Assembly (NCBI GenBank): GCA_017443345.1
Contig: JAFSNR010000027.1
Span: 47,481-111,480, forward strand
DNA: 64,000 nucleotides
Origin: Prevotella sp.
Lineage (GTDB): Bacteria > Bacteroidota > Bacteroidia > Bacteroidales > Bacteroidaceae
Direction of reading: 5' to 3'
The notes below the pieces were generated by a model. It ran no database searches. It saw only the letters and a list, made by a program, of their open reading frames with translations, and had not been told where the DNA came from. The stretch's first letter is position 1. Every line of letters begins with the position of its first letter. Below, in pieces: positions 1 to 8,116 of the stretch. Position numbers and translations under genes: made by a program.

Positions 1-471
1 GCGCCCCAGATAAGCCTGCCCGTCGTCGTCCCAGAATGGGCAGGGATCTTCCCATTTCTCTACCCTACGCACCAGATGAAGAGGTGCCCAAGGACCACGG
101 GGATCACTGGCTGTACTCATATAAAGTCCTTCCTCAGGGGTACAGAAGAATACATAGAAAAGTCCGTCGTGATAACGGATGGCAGGAGCCCACGAACCTC
201 CTGCATAGTGGAGGTTTGCATCCCACCCAGGCTCATCGAAACGACGGTATATCTGACTGATATACTGCCAGTTGACCATATCTGTGCTTTCAAGAACCTG
301 CATACCAAGGAAATGGAAGTCGGAGGCCACCATATAGTATCTCTCGCCCACGCGGATAAAATCAGGGTCGGAGAAGTCGGCATTCAACACTGGATTGCGA
401 TAAGTTCCGTCGCCCTGATCACCCCACGAGAGGGCTGACATGAGACATAATGAAAGGAGCAAACATTTCAT
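1..471 (-). CDS. GH43 family glycoside hydrolase, N-terminal part (cut by window edge)
   Basis: The first 157 codons of a secreted glycosidase run off the left edge of the window. The ATG at 471 is followed by a short signal peptide (hydrophobic residues 3-16). Then come RNPVLNADFSDPDFIRVG (about 25-42), the GH43 blade-1 motif whose Asp35 is the likely general base, WAPAIRYHDGLFYVFF (94-109), and EDPCPFWDDDGQAYLG (141-156), which holds the second conserved Asp of the family. Known members cleave beta-xylosides or alpha-L-arabinofuranosides from plant polysaccharides in the periplasm or at the cell surface; which substrate applies here cannot be told from this part. The gene is divergent from a carboxylesterase, which could remove acyl groups from the same polymer. 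A TAnnTTTG promoter lies 28 bases upstream of the start. Confidence 0.88.
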   Translation of the reverse strand, partial: MKCLLLSLCLMSALSWGDQGDGTYRNPVLNADFSDPDFIRVGERYYMVASDFHFLGMQVLESTDMVNWQYISQIYRRFDEPGWDANLHYAGGSWAPAIRYHDGLFYVFFCTPEEGLYMSTASDPRGPWAPLHLVRRVEKWEDPCPFWDDDGQAYLGR

Positions 472-498
472 AAGTTACAAATATTTTCTTTGATGTTG

Positions 499-506
499 CA
501 AAGATA
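499..506 (-). promoter_or_regulatory. -7 promoter element for GH43 gene
   Basis: TATCTTTG on the minus strand, followed by GC, matches the Bacteroidetes -7 consensus TAnnTTTG. It lies 28 bases before the ATG at 471. No clear TTTG -33 element is seen. Confidence 0.6.
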
Positions 507-549
507 CATTTTTTCACCTTAATAATAAAGCACTTATGGATTTTTTTAC

Positions 550-557
550 TATCTTTG
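550..557 (+). promoter_or_regulatory. -7 promoter element for carboxylesterase gene
   Basis: TATCTTTG lies 34 bases before the ATG at 592. It is back to back with the GH43 promoter about 50 bases away, so the two genes share a divergent control region. Confidence 0.6.
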
Positions 558-591
558 CGAAAGAATAAATTATCAACTAAAAACTATTGAG

Positions 592-2079
592 ATGAAAAAA
601 TTTCTTTTAATGCTGCCATTATTGGCACTTTTCGGTTGTACTGCCCCTGAAGCAGAAGCACCCGTATTGAAAATCGACGGTGGTCTGATTCAAGGTGTTG
701 CAGCCGAAAATCCAGGCGTGTTTGTCTACAAGGGTATCCCCTACGCAGCTCCTCCTATTGGAGATCTGCGTTGGAAAGAGCCACAGCCCGTCATTGCCTG
801 GGACAGTATCCGCATCTGTGACCGTTTCGGCCATCCAGGCTATCAGGCTGTTCACTATCCTGGCTTCTACGCTTCAGAGTGGGGCTACGGCGACGAATCT
901 CCTTACAGCGAAGACTGTCTTTATCTGAACGTCTACACCAAGGCTCCTGGCGATGTGAACAAGAAACTGCCAGTAGCCCTTTGGATCCATGGAGGCGGCT
1001 ATCGCGAAGGTTGGGGCACAGAGCCAGAGTTCGACGGACAGGAATGGGCATCGAAGGATGTCGTGCTCGTTACCATTAACTATCGTCTGGGCATCTTCGG
1101 CTTCATGCCTTATGGTGAGCTGTCAGAGGAGAGCCCCCATGGTGTTTCTGGCAACTACGGTATTCTGGACCAGATTCAGTCGTTGAAATGGATCAAACAG
1201 AACATCGCCCAGTTTGGTGGCGATCCTGATAATGTGACCATCTTTGGGCAAAGCGCAGGAGCAGGTAGTGTCCGCACCATCTGTGAGAGTCCTTTGGCTC
1301 GTGGTCTGTTCCACAAGGCAGTCATCATGAGTGGCGGTGGTCTGAACGTGCCACCAAAAGATGGCGAAGAAGCTAAGCCTGCGACGCCAATGGCTAAGTT
1401 TTTCACCTACAACCCCACGCTGAAAGAGGCTGAGGCAGAGACCAAGAAGGTGATGGACTGGGCAGGACTGACAGATCTTGAGAAGCTGCGCAAGGCATCG
1501 ACAGAGATTCTCTACACCGTTACCAGCATCTACAACATGGTTAACAAGAGCGATGTCTACGTGATGGAGCGTCCCATCGTCGATGGCTATGTATCGAAGA
1601 AGAGTTTTGACGAGGCCGCCCGTGAAGGTTCGATTGCAGATGTGCCCTACATGATTGGTTACACGCTGAACGATATGGGCTCGATGGGTCCTGGTATTGC
1701 AGAATTCTGTAAGGTTCGAGAGTCTCAGGGTGGCAAAGCCTGGGCTTACGAATTCGCACGTCCATTGCCAGATGACGGCAAGCATCCTGACATCACTAAC
1801 CGTCTGAAAGGTGCCTTCCACTCCAGCGACCTTTGGTTTGTATTCAAGAGCCTGAAGCATTGCTGGCGTCCTTGGACTAAGGGTGACTGGGATCTTTCTG
1901 AAAAGATGCTCACCGCCTGGACAAACTTCGCCAAATACAGCGATCCTAACGGTGCTGAGGGTGCAGAAGGCATGAACTGGACTCCCTGCACGGCAGAAAG
2001 TCCGAAGTTTATGCTCTTCAAGCTTAATGATCAGGACGCAGAAGCTTCAGAGATGGGAGAACCTATCCTTCCTGAATAA
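592..2079 (+). CDS. Type B carboxylesterase, predicted lipoprotein
   Basis: Alpha/beta hydrolase of the carboxylesterase type B (pnbA-like) family, 495 residues, the usual length. Residues 1-16 form a lipoprotein signal ending in the lipobox LFGC (Cys16). Family motifs follow in order: EDCLYLNV near 108-115, the oxyanion HGGG at 133-136, and the nucleophile motif GQSAG with Ser221. His410 in AFHSSDLWFVF is the likely catalytic His. The acid position, in GYTLNDMG, appears to be Asp361 where most relatives have Glu. The enzyme is expected to hydrolyse carboxylic esters at the cell surface or in the periplasm. The divergent GH43 neighbour suggests acetyl or feruloyl groups on hemicellulose, but that is inference. 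The 3' end overlaps the convergent aminotransferase gene by 17 bases. Confidence 0.87.
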   Translation: MKKFLLMLPLLALFGCTAPEAEAPVLKIDGGLIQGVAAENPGVFVYKGIPYAAPPIGDLRWKEPQPVIAWDSIRICDRFGHPGYQAVHYPGFYASEWGYGDESPYSEDCLYLNVYTKAPGDVNKKLPVALWIHGGGYREGWGTEPEFDGQEWASKDVVLVTINYRLGIFGFMPYGELSEESPHGVSGNYGILDQIQSLKWIKQNIAQFGGDPDNVTIFGQSAGAGSVRTICESPLARGLFHKAVIMSGGGLNVPPKDGEEAKPATPMAKFFTYNPTLKEAEAETKKVMDWAGLTDLEKLRKASTEILYTVTSIYNMVNKSDVYVMERPIVDGYVSKKSFDEAAREGSIADVPYMIGYTLNDMGSMGPGIAEFCKVRESQGGKAWAYEFARPLPDDGKHPDITNRLKGAFHSSDLWFVFKSLKHCWRPWTKGDWDLSEKMLTAWTNFAKYSDPNGAEGAEGMNWTPCTAESPKFMLFKLNDQDAEASEMGEPILPE

Positions 2080-3247
2080 CCTTCGCGATACGTTCAAGCG
2101 CTTCTTTTAGACGACTACGAGGGCAGGCTATGTTGAAACGGACATAGCCTGCTCCTGTTTCCAGGCCATACATAGTACCAGGATTAATCCACACACTGGC
2201 CTCTTTGAGCAGACGCTCACAAAGCTGTTGGACAGGTATTCCCATCGCTGAGACATCAACCCAAGGAAGATAGGTTCCCTCAAGACGGCAAACCTGCCAT
2301 TGAGGTATGTTTTTACCGATGAAATCGCACAAAAACGTATAATTTCCCCATAGATACTGGTTGAGTTCATCAATCCAATCCTCACTCTCGTTATAAGCCG
2401 CCTTCAGAGCAACAGGTCCGAATGGATTCAGGTCGCACACCTCATTAATATTGATAGCACGATCGAGCCGATGGCGCCATTCTGGTTGTGAGCAGATGAT
2501 ATTTGCTGCCTGCAGACCAGCGATATTAAACGACTTAGAGGGCGAATTGAGAATGACACTATTCTGACGGCACTCTTCGCTGACAGCTGCAAAAGGTTGG
2601 AAATGGTAACCAGGCATGATGAGCTCGCAGTGGATTTCATCGCTCACAACCTTCACGTTGTATTTCAGACAAATATCATTCATGCGCCCCAATTCCTCAC
2701 GAGTCCAGACACGGCCCGTGGGATTATGAGGATTACAAAGAAGGAAGACGGTGGTCTTATCGTCAGCACATTTTTCCTCAAAATCTTCCCATTCCACCGC
2801 AAAAGTATCACCCTCACGCTTTAAGCCCGTCTCAAGCACCTCACAGCCATTATTACGAATTGACGAGAAGAAACAATTATAGTCTGGCGAGAGAATAAGC
2901 ACCTTCTCACCAGGCATCGTGAGCGCCTTGATGGCTACAGACATCGCTGGCACGACACCAGTTGTATAGAGGATTTCCTCGCGATGGATGGTCCAATGAT
3001 GGCGTCGCTGGAACCAGGAGATAATGGCATCATAATAATCCTCCTCAACAACAGTATAGCCAAATACACCATGCTCAGCACGTTTACGGACAGCCTCAAG
3101 GATGGCAGGAGCAGCCTTAAAGTCCATATCAGCTACCCAAAGAGGAATCAAATCCAATGAAGGATTGACACCTGCCTCAGGCATTTCGTCCCATTTCACG
3201 CAGCTGGTTCCACTACGGTCAATCAATTCATCAAAATCGTATTTCAT
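2063..3247 (-). CDS. patB: MalY/PatB family PLP-dependent C-S lyase (cystathionine beta-lyase type)
   Basis: Fold-type I PLP enzyme of 394 residues. It starts MKYDFDELIDRSG as PatB/MalY proteins do, with LWVADMDF (36-43), GYTVVEEDYY (63-72), CNPHNPTGR (171-179), SDEIHCEL (202-209) and the PLP lysine Lys238 in SPSKSFNIAG. Family members cleave cystathionine or cysteine conjugates to a thiol, pyruvate and ammonia; MalY also represses maltose genes in E. coli. The ATG at 3247 overlaps the TGA of the upstream DUF3737 gene as ATGA, which fixes this start over one seven codons upstream and suggests translational coupling. The stop overlaps the convergent esterase gene. Confidence 0.9.
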   Translation of the reverse strand: MKYDFDELIDRSGTSCVKWDEMPEAGVNPSLDLIPLWVADMDFKAAPAILEAVRKRAEHGVFGYTVVEEDYYDAIISWFQRRHHWTIHREEILYTTGVVPAMSVAIKALTMPGEKVLILSPDYNCFFSSIRNNGCEVLETGLKREGDTFAVEWEDFEEKCADDKTTVFLLCNPHNPTGRVWTREELGRMNDICLKYNVKVVSDEIHCELIMPGYHFQPFAAVSEECRQNSVILNSPSKSFNIAGLQAANIICSQPEWRHRLDRAININEVCDLNPFGPVALKAAYNESEDWIDELNQYLWGNYTFLCDFIGKNIPQWQVCRLEGTYLPWVDVSAMGIPVQQLCERLLKEASVWINPGTMYGLETGAGYVRFNIACPRSRLKEALERIAKVIQEG

Positions 3248-4089
3248 TTTCTGGTCTCTATGATACAATTATTGGGTTTACGAACATTCTCATCAATGGT
3301 AATACTACCGATGGAATCGGCAATAATGTGTCCGCTTGTAGGATTCTTGATGTTCTCGATATGGCCCTTGACATCAGCCTCAACAGTAGTGTACTCAAAG
3401 ATTCTATCGCAGGCAGCATCGAAGGTGCAGTTCTCGAGCACGAGGTTATCCACATAGCACAGAAGCTGTTCGCCAGCGAGGTGACAATTCACCAATCGCA
3501 CATTTTTAGAATGCCAGGCAAGATACTCTCCATCGAGCACGGAATCATAGACCGTCACGTTCTCACACTCCCAGAATGAGTCCTTTGTGACAATCTTAGC
3601 ATTGTGAATCTCCACGTTCTTACAATACTGGAACACATACTTCGAGTCGCTCTCAAGACCATCCACATAGATGTCCTCAGAGAACATAAACGGATAAGTT
3701 CCTTCATGGAGTTTCACATTCTTCAGCTTCAAGTCCTTAACCTTCCAGAATGTTTCATCGGCATCAGTAATATTGACATCCTCGAGTTCCACATGATTCA
3801 TCTCACGGAAGAACTTAGGACCATCAATCGTGCAATGCTTCATTACAAGATCGTTAGTATACCAGATGGCAGAGCGCGAGCCTGGTGCGAAATAACAGTT
3901 CTCGATATAGGCTCCATCAACATGCCACCAAGGGTATTTACCATAAAACTTACTATCATAGCAAGCCATATTCTGACATTGCTTGATGCCAGACTCTCCA
4001 TCGACGATCGTGATATTCTCAAGTCTCAAATCGTGGGTGGCAAAAAGCGGGCGCTCGCCGCCAAATTCCTTGTTCTTAATCAGTTCCAT
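3244..4089 (-). CDS. DUF3737 family protein (predicted right-handed beta-helix)
   Basis: 281-residue protein resembling the DUF3737 family. It is made of repeated short strands of the type xxLxNxxIxxxxxFW with many Asn, Cys and aromatic residues, which suggests a pectate-lyase-like beta-helix. Biochemical function is unknown. No signal peptide is present, so it is probably cytoplasmic. A reading frame extends to a GTG at 4113, but that codon lies inside the -7 promoter box (4113-4120), so the ATG at 4089 (MELIKNKEFGGERP) is the likely start, about 17 bases after the expected transcript start. It is the first gene of a two-gene operon with patB, overlapping it by ATGA. As I recall, the same pairing occurs in other gut bacteria, which points to a shared role. 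Confidence 0.82.
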   Translation of the reverse strand: MELIKNKEFGGERPLFATHDLRLENITIVDGESGIKQCQNMACYDSKFYGKYPWWHVDGAYIENCYFAPGSRSAIWYTNDLVMKHCTIDGPKFFREMNHVELEDVNITDADETFWKVKDLKLKNVKLHEGTYPFMFSEDIYVDGLESDSKYVFQYCKNVEIHNAKIVTKDSFWECENVTVYDSVLDGEYLAWHSKNVRLVNCHLAGEQLLCYVDNLVLENCTFDAACDRIFEYTTVEADVKGHIENIKNPTSGHIIADSIGSITIDENVRKPNNCIIETRK

Positions 4090-4112
4090 TGTTTTTGTAT
4101 TCTTATCGGCCA

Positions 4113-4120
4113 CAAAGATA
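4113..4120 (-). promoter_or_regulatory. -7 promoter element for DUF3737-patB operon
   Basis: TATCTTTG on the minus strand, 24 bases before the ATG at 4089. It decides the start of the DUF3737 gene because the alternative GTG at 4113 falls inside it. Confidence 0.65.
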
Positions 4121-4123
4121 CAA

Positions 4124-4160
4124 AGAAAAATCCGTAATCAGCTTATACCAATTACGGATT
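4124..4160 (-). terminator. Inverted repeat, probable terminator of the DUF3836 gene
   Basis: Perfect 10-base arms AATCCGTAAT (4129-4138) and ATTACGGATT (4151-4160) with a 12-base loop. Read on the minus strand the stem runs into TTTTTCTTTG, as expected for an intrinsic terminator downstream of the gene ending at 4211. It also sits just upstream of the next promoter, so it could instead be an operator. Confidence 0.55.
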
Positions 4161-4210
4161 ATTCTACCCATTTAAGGGTTTTTATATATTTTAGAGAGAA
4201 ATCAACCAAA

Positions 4211-4696
4211 TCAGATGGCAGCGAGCAGGCGGCTGTCGATAGATTCCATCACGATCATGCGGTTTGCAAGATACATGTTGTCCTGAGTATCGTTCATGCG
4301 ATAGGTCTTTACAGAGGTCATGTTAGGACCTGCTGAACGATAGAGCGTCACCTCTGAAGGGAGATCGTAAGCCTGCTTGTCAGCATTCCACGTGCTAACC
4401 TCTACATTATAGCCGTTCTTATAGTACTTGTAAACGAGGCGACTGCTCTTGGTCCACTGCTGTTTGGCTTCGTCCCAGCTCAGCATCTCCTTGTTAACCA
4501 GACGTCCCTGCTCATCATACTCATAGGTGTATTCCATCTTCTGAGCCATCTGCTGGTTTGCATTCTTCTCGTAAACCTCGATCTTGTTAACTACGTTGTC
4601 CTCCATATCTGCGTTGTACAGATAGTTAACCTCGTTGCTGTTGATTGCGTTGAAGTACATCGTCAGTACTGTTGCTGCTGTAATGATTGACTCCAT
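4211..4696 (-). CDS. DUF3836-like protein
   Basis: 161 residues. The pattern YTYEYDEQGRLVNKEMLSW, then LVYKYYKNGYNVEVSTWN, then a final LYR-type strand resembles DUF3836, a family of small beta-rich proteins common in Prevotella and Bacteroides and usually exported. Function is unknown. Here the N-terminus (MESIITAATVLTMYFNAINS) is weakly hydrophobic and lacks the basic residues of a normal signal peptide, so export is uncertain. It has its own promoter (4752-4759) and a downstream inverted repeat, so it is probably monocistronic. It is divergent from a two-component system that could control it, which is inference only. Confidence 0.7.
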   Translation of the reverse strand: MESIITAATVLTMYFNAINSNEVNYLYNADMEDNVVNKIEVYEKNANQQMAQKMEYTYEYDEQGRLVNKEMLSWDEAKQQWTKSSRLVYKYYKNGYNVEVSTWNADKQAYDLPSEVTLYRSAGPNMTSVKTYRMNDTQDNMYLANRMIVMESIDSRLLAAI

Positions 4697-4751
4697 ATCT
4701 CTTAATCTTTTAAATTGTTACTATTATTGTTCTTTTGTCCTTTAGACGGTG

Positions 4752-4759
4752 CAAAGGTA
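4752..4759 (-). promoter_or_regulatory. -7 promoter element for DUF3836 gene
   Basis: TACCTTTG on the minus strand, 56 bases before the ATG at 4696. The leader is correspondingly long. Confidence 0.55.
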
Positions 4760-4813
4760 CGATAAGTTGCAGTAACGTTGTGTTATCCGAATGTTATTTT
4801 TAGGTTAAATCTT

Positions 4814-4844
4814 TTTGTCTTGTCATTTTTTTACCTTAACTTTG
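4814..4844 (+). promoter_or_regulatory. Promoter for histidine kinase operon
   Basis: TTTG at 4814-4817, 19 bases, then TAACTTTG at 4837-4844. The ATG at 4854 begins only nine bases after the -7 box, so the transcript should be leaderless or nearly so. This excludes the TTG at 4815 as the start. Confidence 0.65.
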
Positions 4845-4853
4845 CGCTCAAAT

Positions 4854-6149
4854 ATGCATCCTACTAAATATAAATATGTGTCTTTGGCCGCAATGATAGC
4901 GGTGATGTTGCTCTTAGGACTCTATATGTGGATGACCTATCACTCTGCTGTTAAAGATATCAGCGAGAGAGCGGGCAACCAACTGCCATGGGCCATGTTC
5001 TACGAGAGTTACAACCGTGCAGAGATTCTGTCTAAGGGTGATACACTCAGTCTGCCCCAATTGCGAGGCGACATGTCGCTCGTATCCTCCGTTGAAGGCA
5101 TGAACGATGTACTGAGTCGCAAATATCACTCGGAGATCTCGCTCGACACACTATCAGCTTTCGTAGATAGTCTGCTCAGCGTCGTAAACCTGAATCGCGA
5201 TTTCACGATTCTCGAGGTCGACCATCGAGGAAACATCCTGCGTCGCAGCAATAACCAAGAGACAAGCAGCTCGCTAAAAACACGAGTATTCAGTGTCCGT
5301 CGCGACCAATCCAAGGGTATCCAATTAGCGCTCAACAATCCCTATCCAGAATTGGCAAGGAGGCTCAGTCCACTCTTCCTGGCAAGTGCCATCATCTTGA
5401 TTCTTTTTGGTGTAATCCTACTCAGACTGTTACATTATCTGGACGAGCAACAGGCAATAGCCGATTTGCGTAACGATTTCTCGTATGCTATGGTGCACGA
5501 CATGAAGTCACCCTTGTCGAGCATTATCATGGGTGCCCATTTCCTGCATTCAGGCAAGTTGGACGACAAGCCAGAAATCAAAGAGAAATACTACAATATC
5601 ATCGAAAGCGAAGCAGAGCATCTGCTAACACTCGTAAACAAGTTGCTGACCATCTCAAAACTGGAGAACAAAAAGCTTATACTCAACAAAAACGAGGTTA
5701 ATCTGGAGCCCATCATCAACGACCTGATTGAGAAAGCCAAGGCTAAGGTTGAGAAGCCCATAAACATCATCACCGATCTTAAGACGAAGATAGTCCTGGC
5801 TGACGAACAGTATATGACGGAGGCCATTGCCAACCTGATTGACAATGCCATCAAGTACTCCAAAGATGAGATAGAAATCAGAATTACAACTTCTGAAAAC
5901 GACAAGAACGTCCTATTAAAAATCTACGACAACGGTATCGGCATTTCAAAGGAAGACCAACGTATTATCTTTGATAAGTTCGGCCGTGCTGCCATCCATG
6001 AACAGAATCGCAAGGGTGGTGTCTCTGGTTTTGGACTAGGGCTCAACTATGTTGATCAAGTGATGCAGGCCCATGGCGGCAAGGTCACTGTTACTAGCGA
6101 AAAAGACAAATATTCAGAATTTACTCTTTATATTCCTAAAAGTGTATGA
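4854..6149 (+). CDS. Sensor histidine kinase
   Basis: Membrane histidine kinase of 431 residues. One membrane helix lies at about 10-29 and a second at about 172-194, enclosing a periplasmic sensor of roughly 140 residues with no family I recognise. HisKA follows, with the phosphoacceptor His215 in YAMVHDMKSPLSS. The ATPase domain shows the N box LIDNAIKYS, the G1 box IYDNGIGI, the F box FDKFGR and the G2 box GFGLGL. The reading frame extends 13 codons upstream to a TTG, but the promoter at 4837 argues for MHPTKYKYVS at 4854. The stop overlaps the response regulator ATG (ATGA), so the pair is co-translated. The signal sensed is unknown. Confidence 0.93.
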   Translation: MHPTKYKYVSLAAMIAVMLLLGLYMWMTYHSAVKDISERAGNQLPWAMFYESYNRAEILSKGDTLSLPQLRGDMSLVSSVEGMNDVLSRKYHSEISLDTLSAFVDSLLSVVNLNRDFTILEVDHRGNILRRSNNQETSSSLKTRVFSVRRDQSKGIQLALNNPYPELARRLSPLFLASAIILILFGVILLRLLHYLDEQQAIADLRNDFSYAMVHDMKSPLSSIIMGAHFLHSGKLDDKPEIKEKYYNIIESEAEHLLTLVNKLLTISKLENKKLILNKNEVNLEPIINDLIEKAKAKVEKPINIITDLKTKIVLADEQYMTEAIANLIDNAIKYSKDEIEIRITTSENDKNVLLKIYDNGIGISKEDQRIIFDKFGRAAIHEQNRKGGVSGFGLGLNYVDQVMQAHGGKVTVTSEKDKYSEFTLYIPKSV

Positions 6150-6844
6150 TTAAGTTATTGATAGTTGAAGACGACGCATCACTGGCCTATATTGAGAAAA
6201 CAGGTCTGGAAGACATTATCGGCGGTTATGAAGTCACCACAGCCTCTAATGGTAAGGAAGGACTGAAGGCGTGGGAGGAATCACGCCCTGATGTGATCAT
6301 CTCAGATATCGACATGCCTGTGATGAACGGATTTGAAATGGTAGAACGCATCCGTGAGACTGACGGTGAAGTAATCATTATCTTCACTTCTGCCCTTACA
6401 TCGCCAAACGACGTAAAGGCAGGCTATCGACTCGGCATCAACAATTACGTGAAGAAACCTTTCGTACCAGAAGAACTCGATGCTCACATCCAGGCACTGA
6501 TGAAGATGCGTGGCGGAGCAAAAACTCAGAAAGAGATCAATCACTATAAGCTGGGCAAGTACACGCTCGACGCGGAACATGCCACCCTACGTAACGATGA
6601 AAACGGCCTGTCGCAGACGATTACCCAACGCGAAGCACAAATCCTTCAGCTGTTGGCAGAGAATAAGAATAATGTAGTTCGTAGAGAAGCCATCCTCAGT
6701 CGTTTCTGGAATACTGAGGATGACTACTTTGCATCACGCAGCCTTGATGTTTTTGTGAACAAACTTCGTAAACTGCTAGCCGACGAACCGAATATCACGC
6801 TCAAAACCGTTCGCGGCGTCGGCCTACAATTACTGGTTTCCTAA
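6146..6844 (+). CDS. OmpR-family response regulator
   Basis: 232-residue regulator with an N-terminal receiver domain (acidic pocket Glu8-Asp9-Asp10, phosphoacceptor Asp54 in IISDIDMPVMNG, Thr/Ser switch in FTSAL, Lys in VKKPF) and a C-terminal winged helix (about 130-230) ending LKTVRGVGLQL. It should accept phosphate from the kinase whose gene overlaps it by four bases and then bind DNA. No target site can be assigned from the sequence; the divergent DUF3836 gene is one possible target. The stop overlaps the convergent barrel gene by 15 bases. Confidence 0.94.
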   Translation: MIKLLIVEDDASLAYIEKTGLEDIIGGYEVTTASNGKEGLKAWEESRPDVIISDIDMPVMNGFEMVERIRETDGEVIIIFTSALTSPNDVKAGYRLGINNYVKKPFVPEELDAHIQALMKMRGGAKTQKEINHYKLGKYTLDAEHATLRNDENGLSQTITQREAQILQLLAENKNNVVRREAILSRFWNTEDDYFASRSLDVFVNKLRKLLADEPNITLKTVRGVGLQLLVS

Positions 6845-8116
6845 GTTCAGGCGCAAACCTACCTGCAGGTTGAAGTTCGTCGGCTTATCCTTGAAATAAT
6901 TACGAACATCACTGCCGTTATTGAAATAGTATTTGACACCTGGTTCGATATAGAGACCTATCAACGGGATGATATCGCACTGGACACCTACCGCTCCCTG
7001 CATTGAGAATTGTAGGCGATCTCGTCCATCACTACTGGTCTGAGAGTTGAAAGATTGCTTCTGCTGGTTCTTGATATTATAGTCAACTTGTCCACCAGCA
7101 GAGGCATATATCTTCAAGAAACGATAATTCCAAATCTGATATTGCAGGCTCACGGGGATACCTATATAATGGAGAGTCTGTTCTGTCTTAAATTCAGAAT
7201 CAGACATCTTTCTTATAAAGTCAGAACGCAGACGGGTATAAACAAGACCTGTAGCAATAGAGAATCGTGGTGCAACCGGGATATTGGTAGTCAAACCAAA
7301 CGAAATGGGCTGATAATGCTTCTCCTCTTCTGCCAGATTAGCCACATAAATCACTTCGCCATCACCACGTGTTCCCGAGGATCTGTAATTATCCATACTG
7401 TAATTGGCAGCCATTGCAGGGTTCATGACAACACCATTAGAACTCATCTGGTTCCCAAAGCCGTTAGAAGCATAGAGTCCAAAAGCTGCCTGAGACTGGC
7501 TTTGATTAGAAACTTCGGCGATTTTCCGATCAAGTTCACGGATAACATCGTCTTCAGAAGGCAATTGCTTTTTAGCGGCAGGCTGTTTATCAGAAGATGG
7601 CTGCTTTGAAGGCTGCTCTTCAACAGGTTGCTGCTCCACTGGCTGTTCTATCGTTTTCTGTTCAACCAATTCAGCCAACTGCTTTTCTGTAGGTTGCTCC
7701 TGATTAGCAGCTACAGACTGATCGTCTGGAGTTGTCACAACAGATGACATCACCTGCTTTAATTGAGCAACAAACTGCTGTGATTTCATGACGATACTGC
7801 TCTCTGTAGCCTCAGCTTCAGAAGTGGTCTGAGTTTCGTTAACTTTCTGCACTTCCGCCATCTGACTTGCGCCATTTGATACAGCTATCTGCCCATTGTC
7901 TGATAGATGCATCAGGTAATCACCTCCCAGGATGACACCTGCAAGAATGGCTGCCGCTGCTGCCCATCTGCCCCATAAAGGAACAATACGTGGACGTTTC
8001 GGAGCAGCCTGCTGAGCAAGTTTTGCCTCGATACCAGCCCACAAGTCTGCTGGCGCAGCCTCTTCGTGGTCTGCCAGCCGATCGCGTAACTGTTTAATCC
8101 ATGCTTCCTGTTTCAT
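6830..8116 (-). CDS. Anti-sigma-like N-terminus joined to outer-membrane beta-barrel domain
   Basis: 428-residue protein of mixed architecture. Residues 1-45 are a charged cytoplasmic segment (DLWAGIEAKLAQ) of the kind seen in ECF anti-sigma factors. Residues 51-66 form one membrane helix. Residues 90-200 are a Gln/Glu/Lys-rich linker with repeated EQPVEQQPVEEQ-type units. Residues 260-428 have the alternating pattern of a small PorT/OmpA-like beta-barrel (FGLTTNIPVAPRFSIATGLV) and end in NLQVGLRLNLGNQ. The gene overlaps the ECF sigma gene by 23 bases. The likely role is to hold the sigma factor at the inner membrane and release it on a surface signal, but spanning both membranes in one chain is inferred, not shown. 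Confidence 0.75.
   Translation of the reverse strand: MKQEAWIKQLRDRLADHEEAAPADLWAGIEAKLAQQAAPKRPRIVPLWGRWAAAAAILAGVILGGDYLMHLSDNGQIAVSNGASQMAEVQKVNETQTTSEAEATESSIVMKSQQFVAQLKQVMSSVVTTPDDQSVAANQEQPTEKQLAELVEQKTIEQPVEQQPVEEQPSKQPSSDKQPAAKKQLPSEDDVIRELDRKIAEVSNQSQSQAAFGLYASNGFGNQMSSNGVVMNPAMAANYSMDNYRSSGTRGDGEVIYVANLAEEEKHYQPISFGLTTNIPVAPRFSIATGLVYTRLRSDFIRKMSDSEFKTEQTLHYIGIPVSLQYQIWNYRFLKIYASAGGQVDYNIKNQQKQSFNSQTSSDGRDRLQFSMQGAVGVQCDIIPLIGLYIEPGVKYYFNNGSDVRNYFKDKPTNFNLQVGLRLNLGNQ

Noticed and set aside
76-438. 120-codon plus-strand frame
   Set aside because: It is antisense to the GH43 gene, whose protein has clear family motifs; the plus-strand translation has none.
1123-1860. 245-codon minus-strand frame inside the carboxylesterase
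   Set aside because: It is a shadow of a well-supported gene with no family pattern or start context.
4090-4113. Longer DUF3737 start (GTG at 4113)
   Set aside because: The codon lies within the -7 promoter box, so it would not be in the mRNA.
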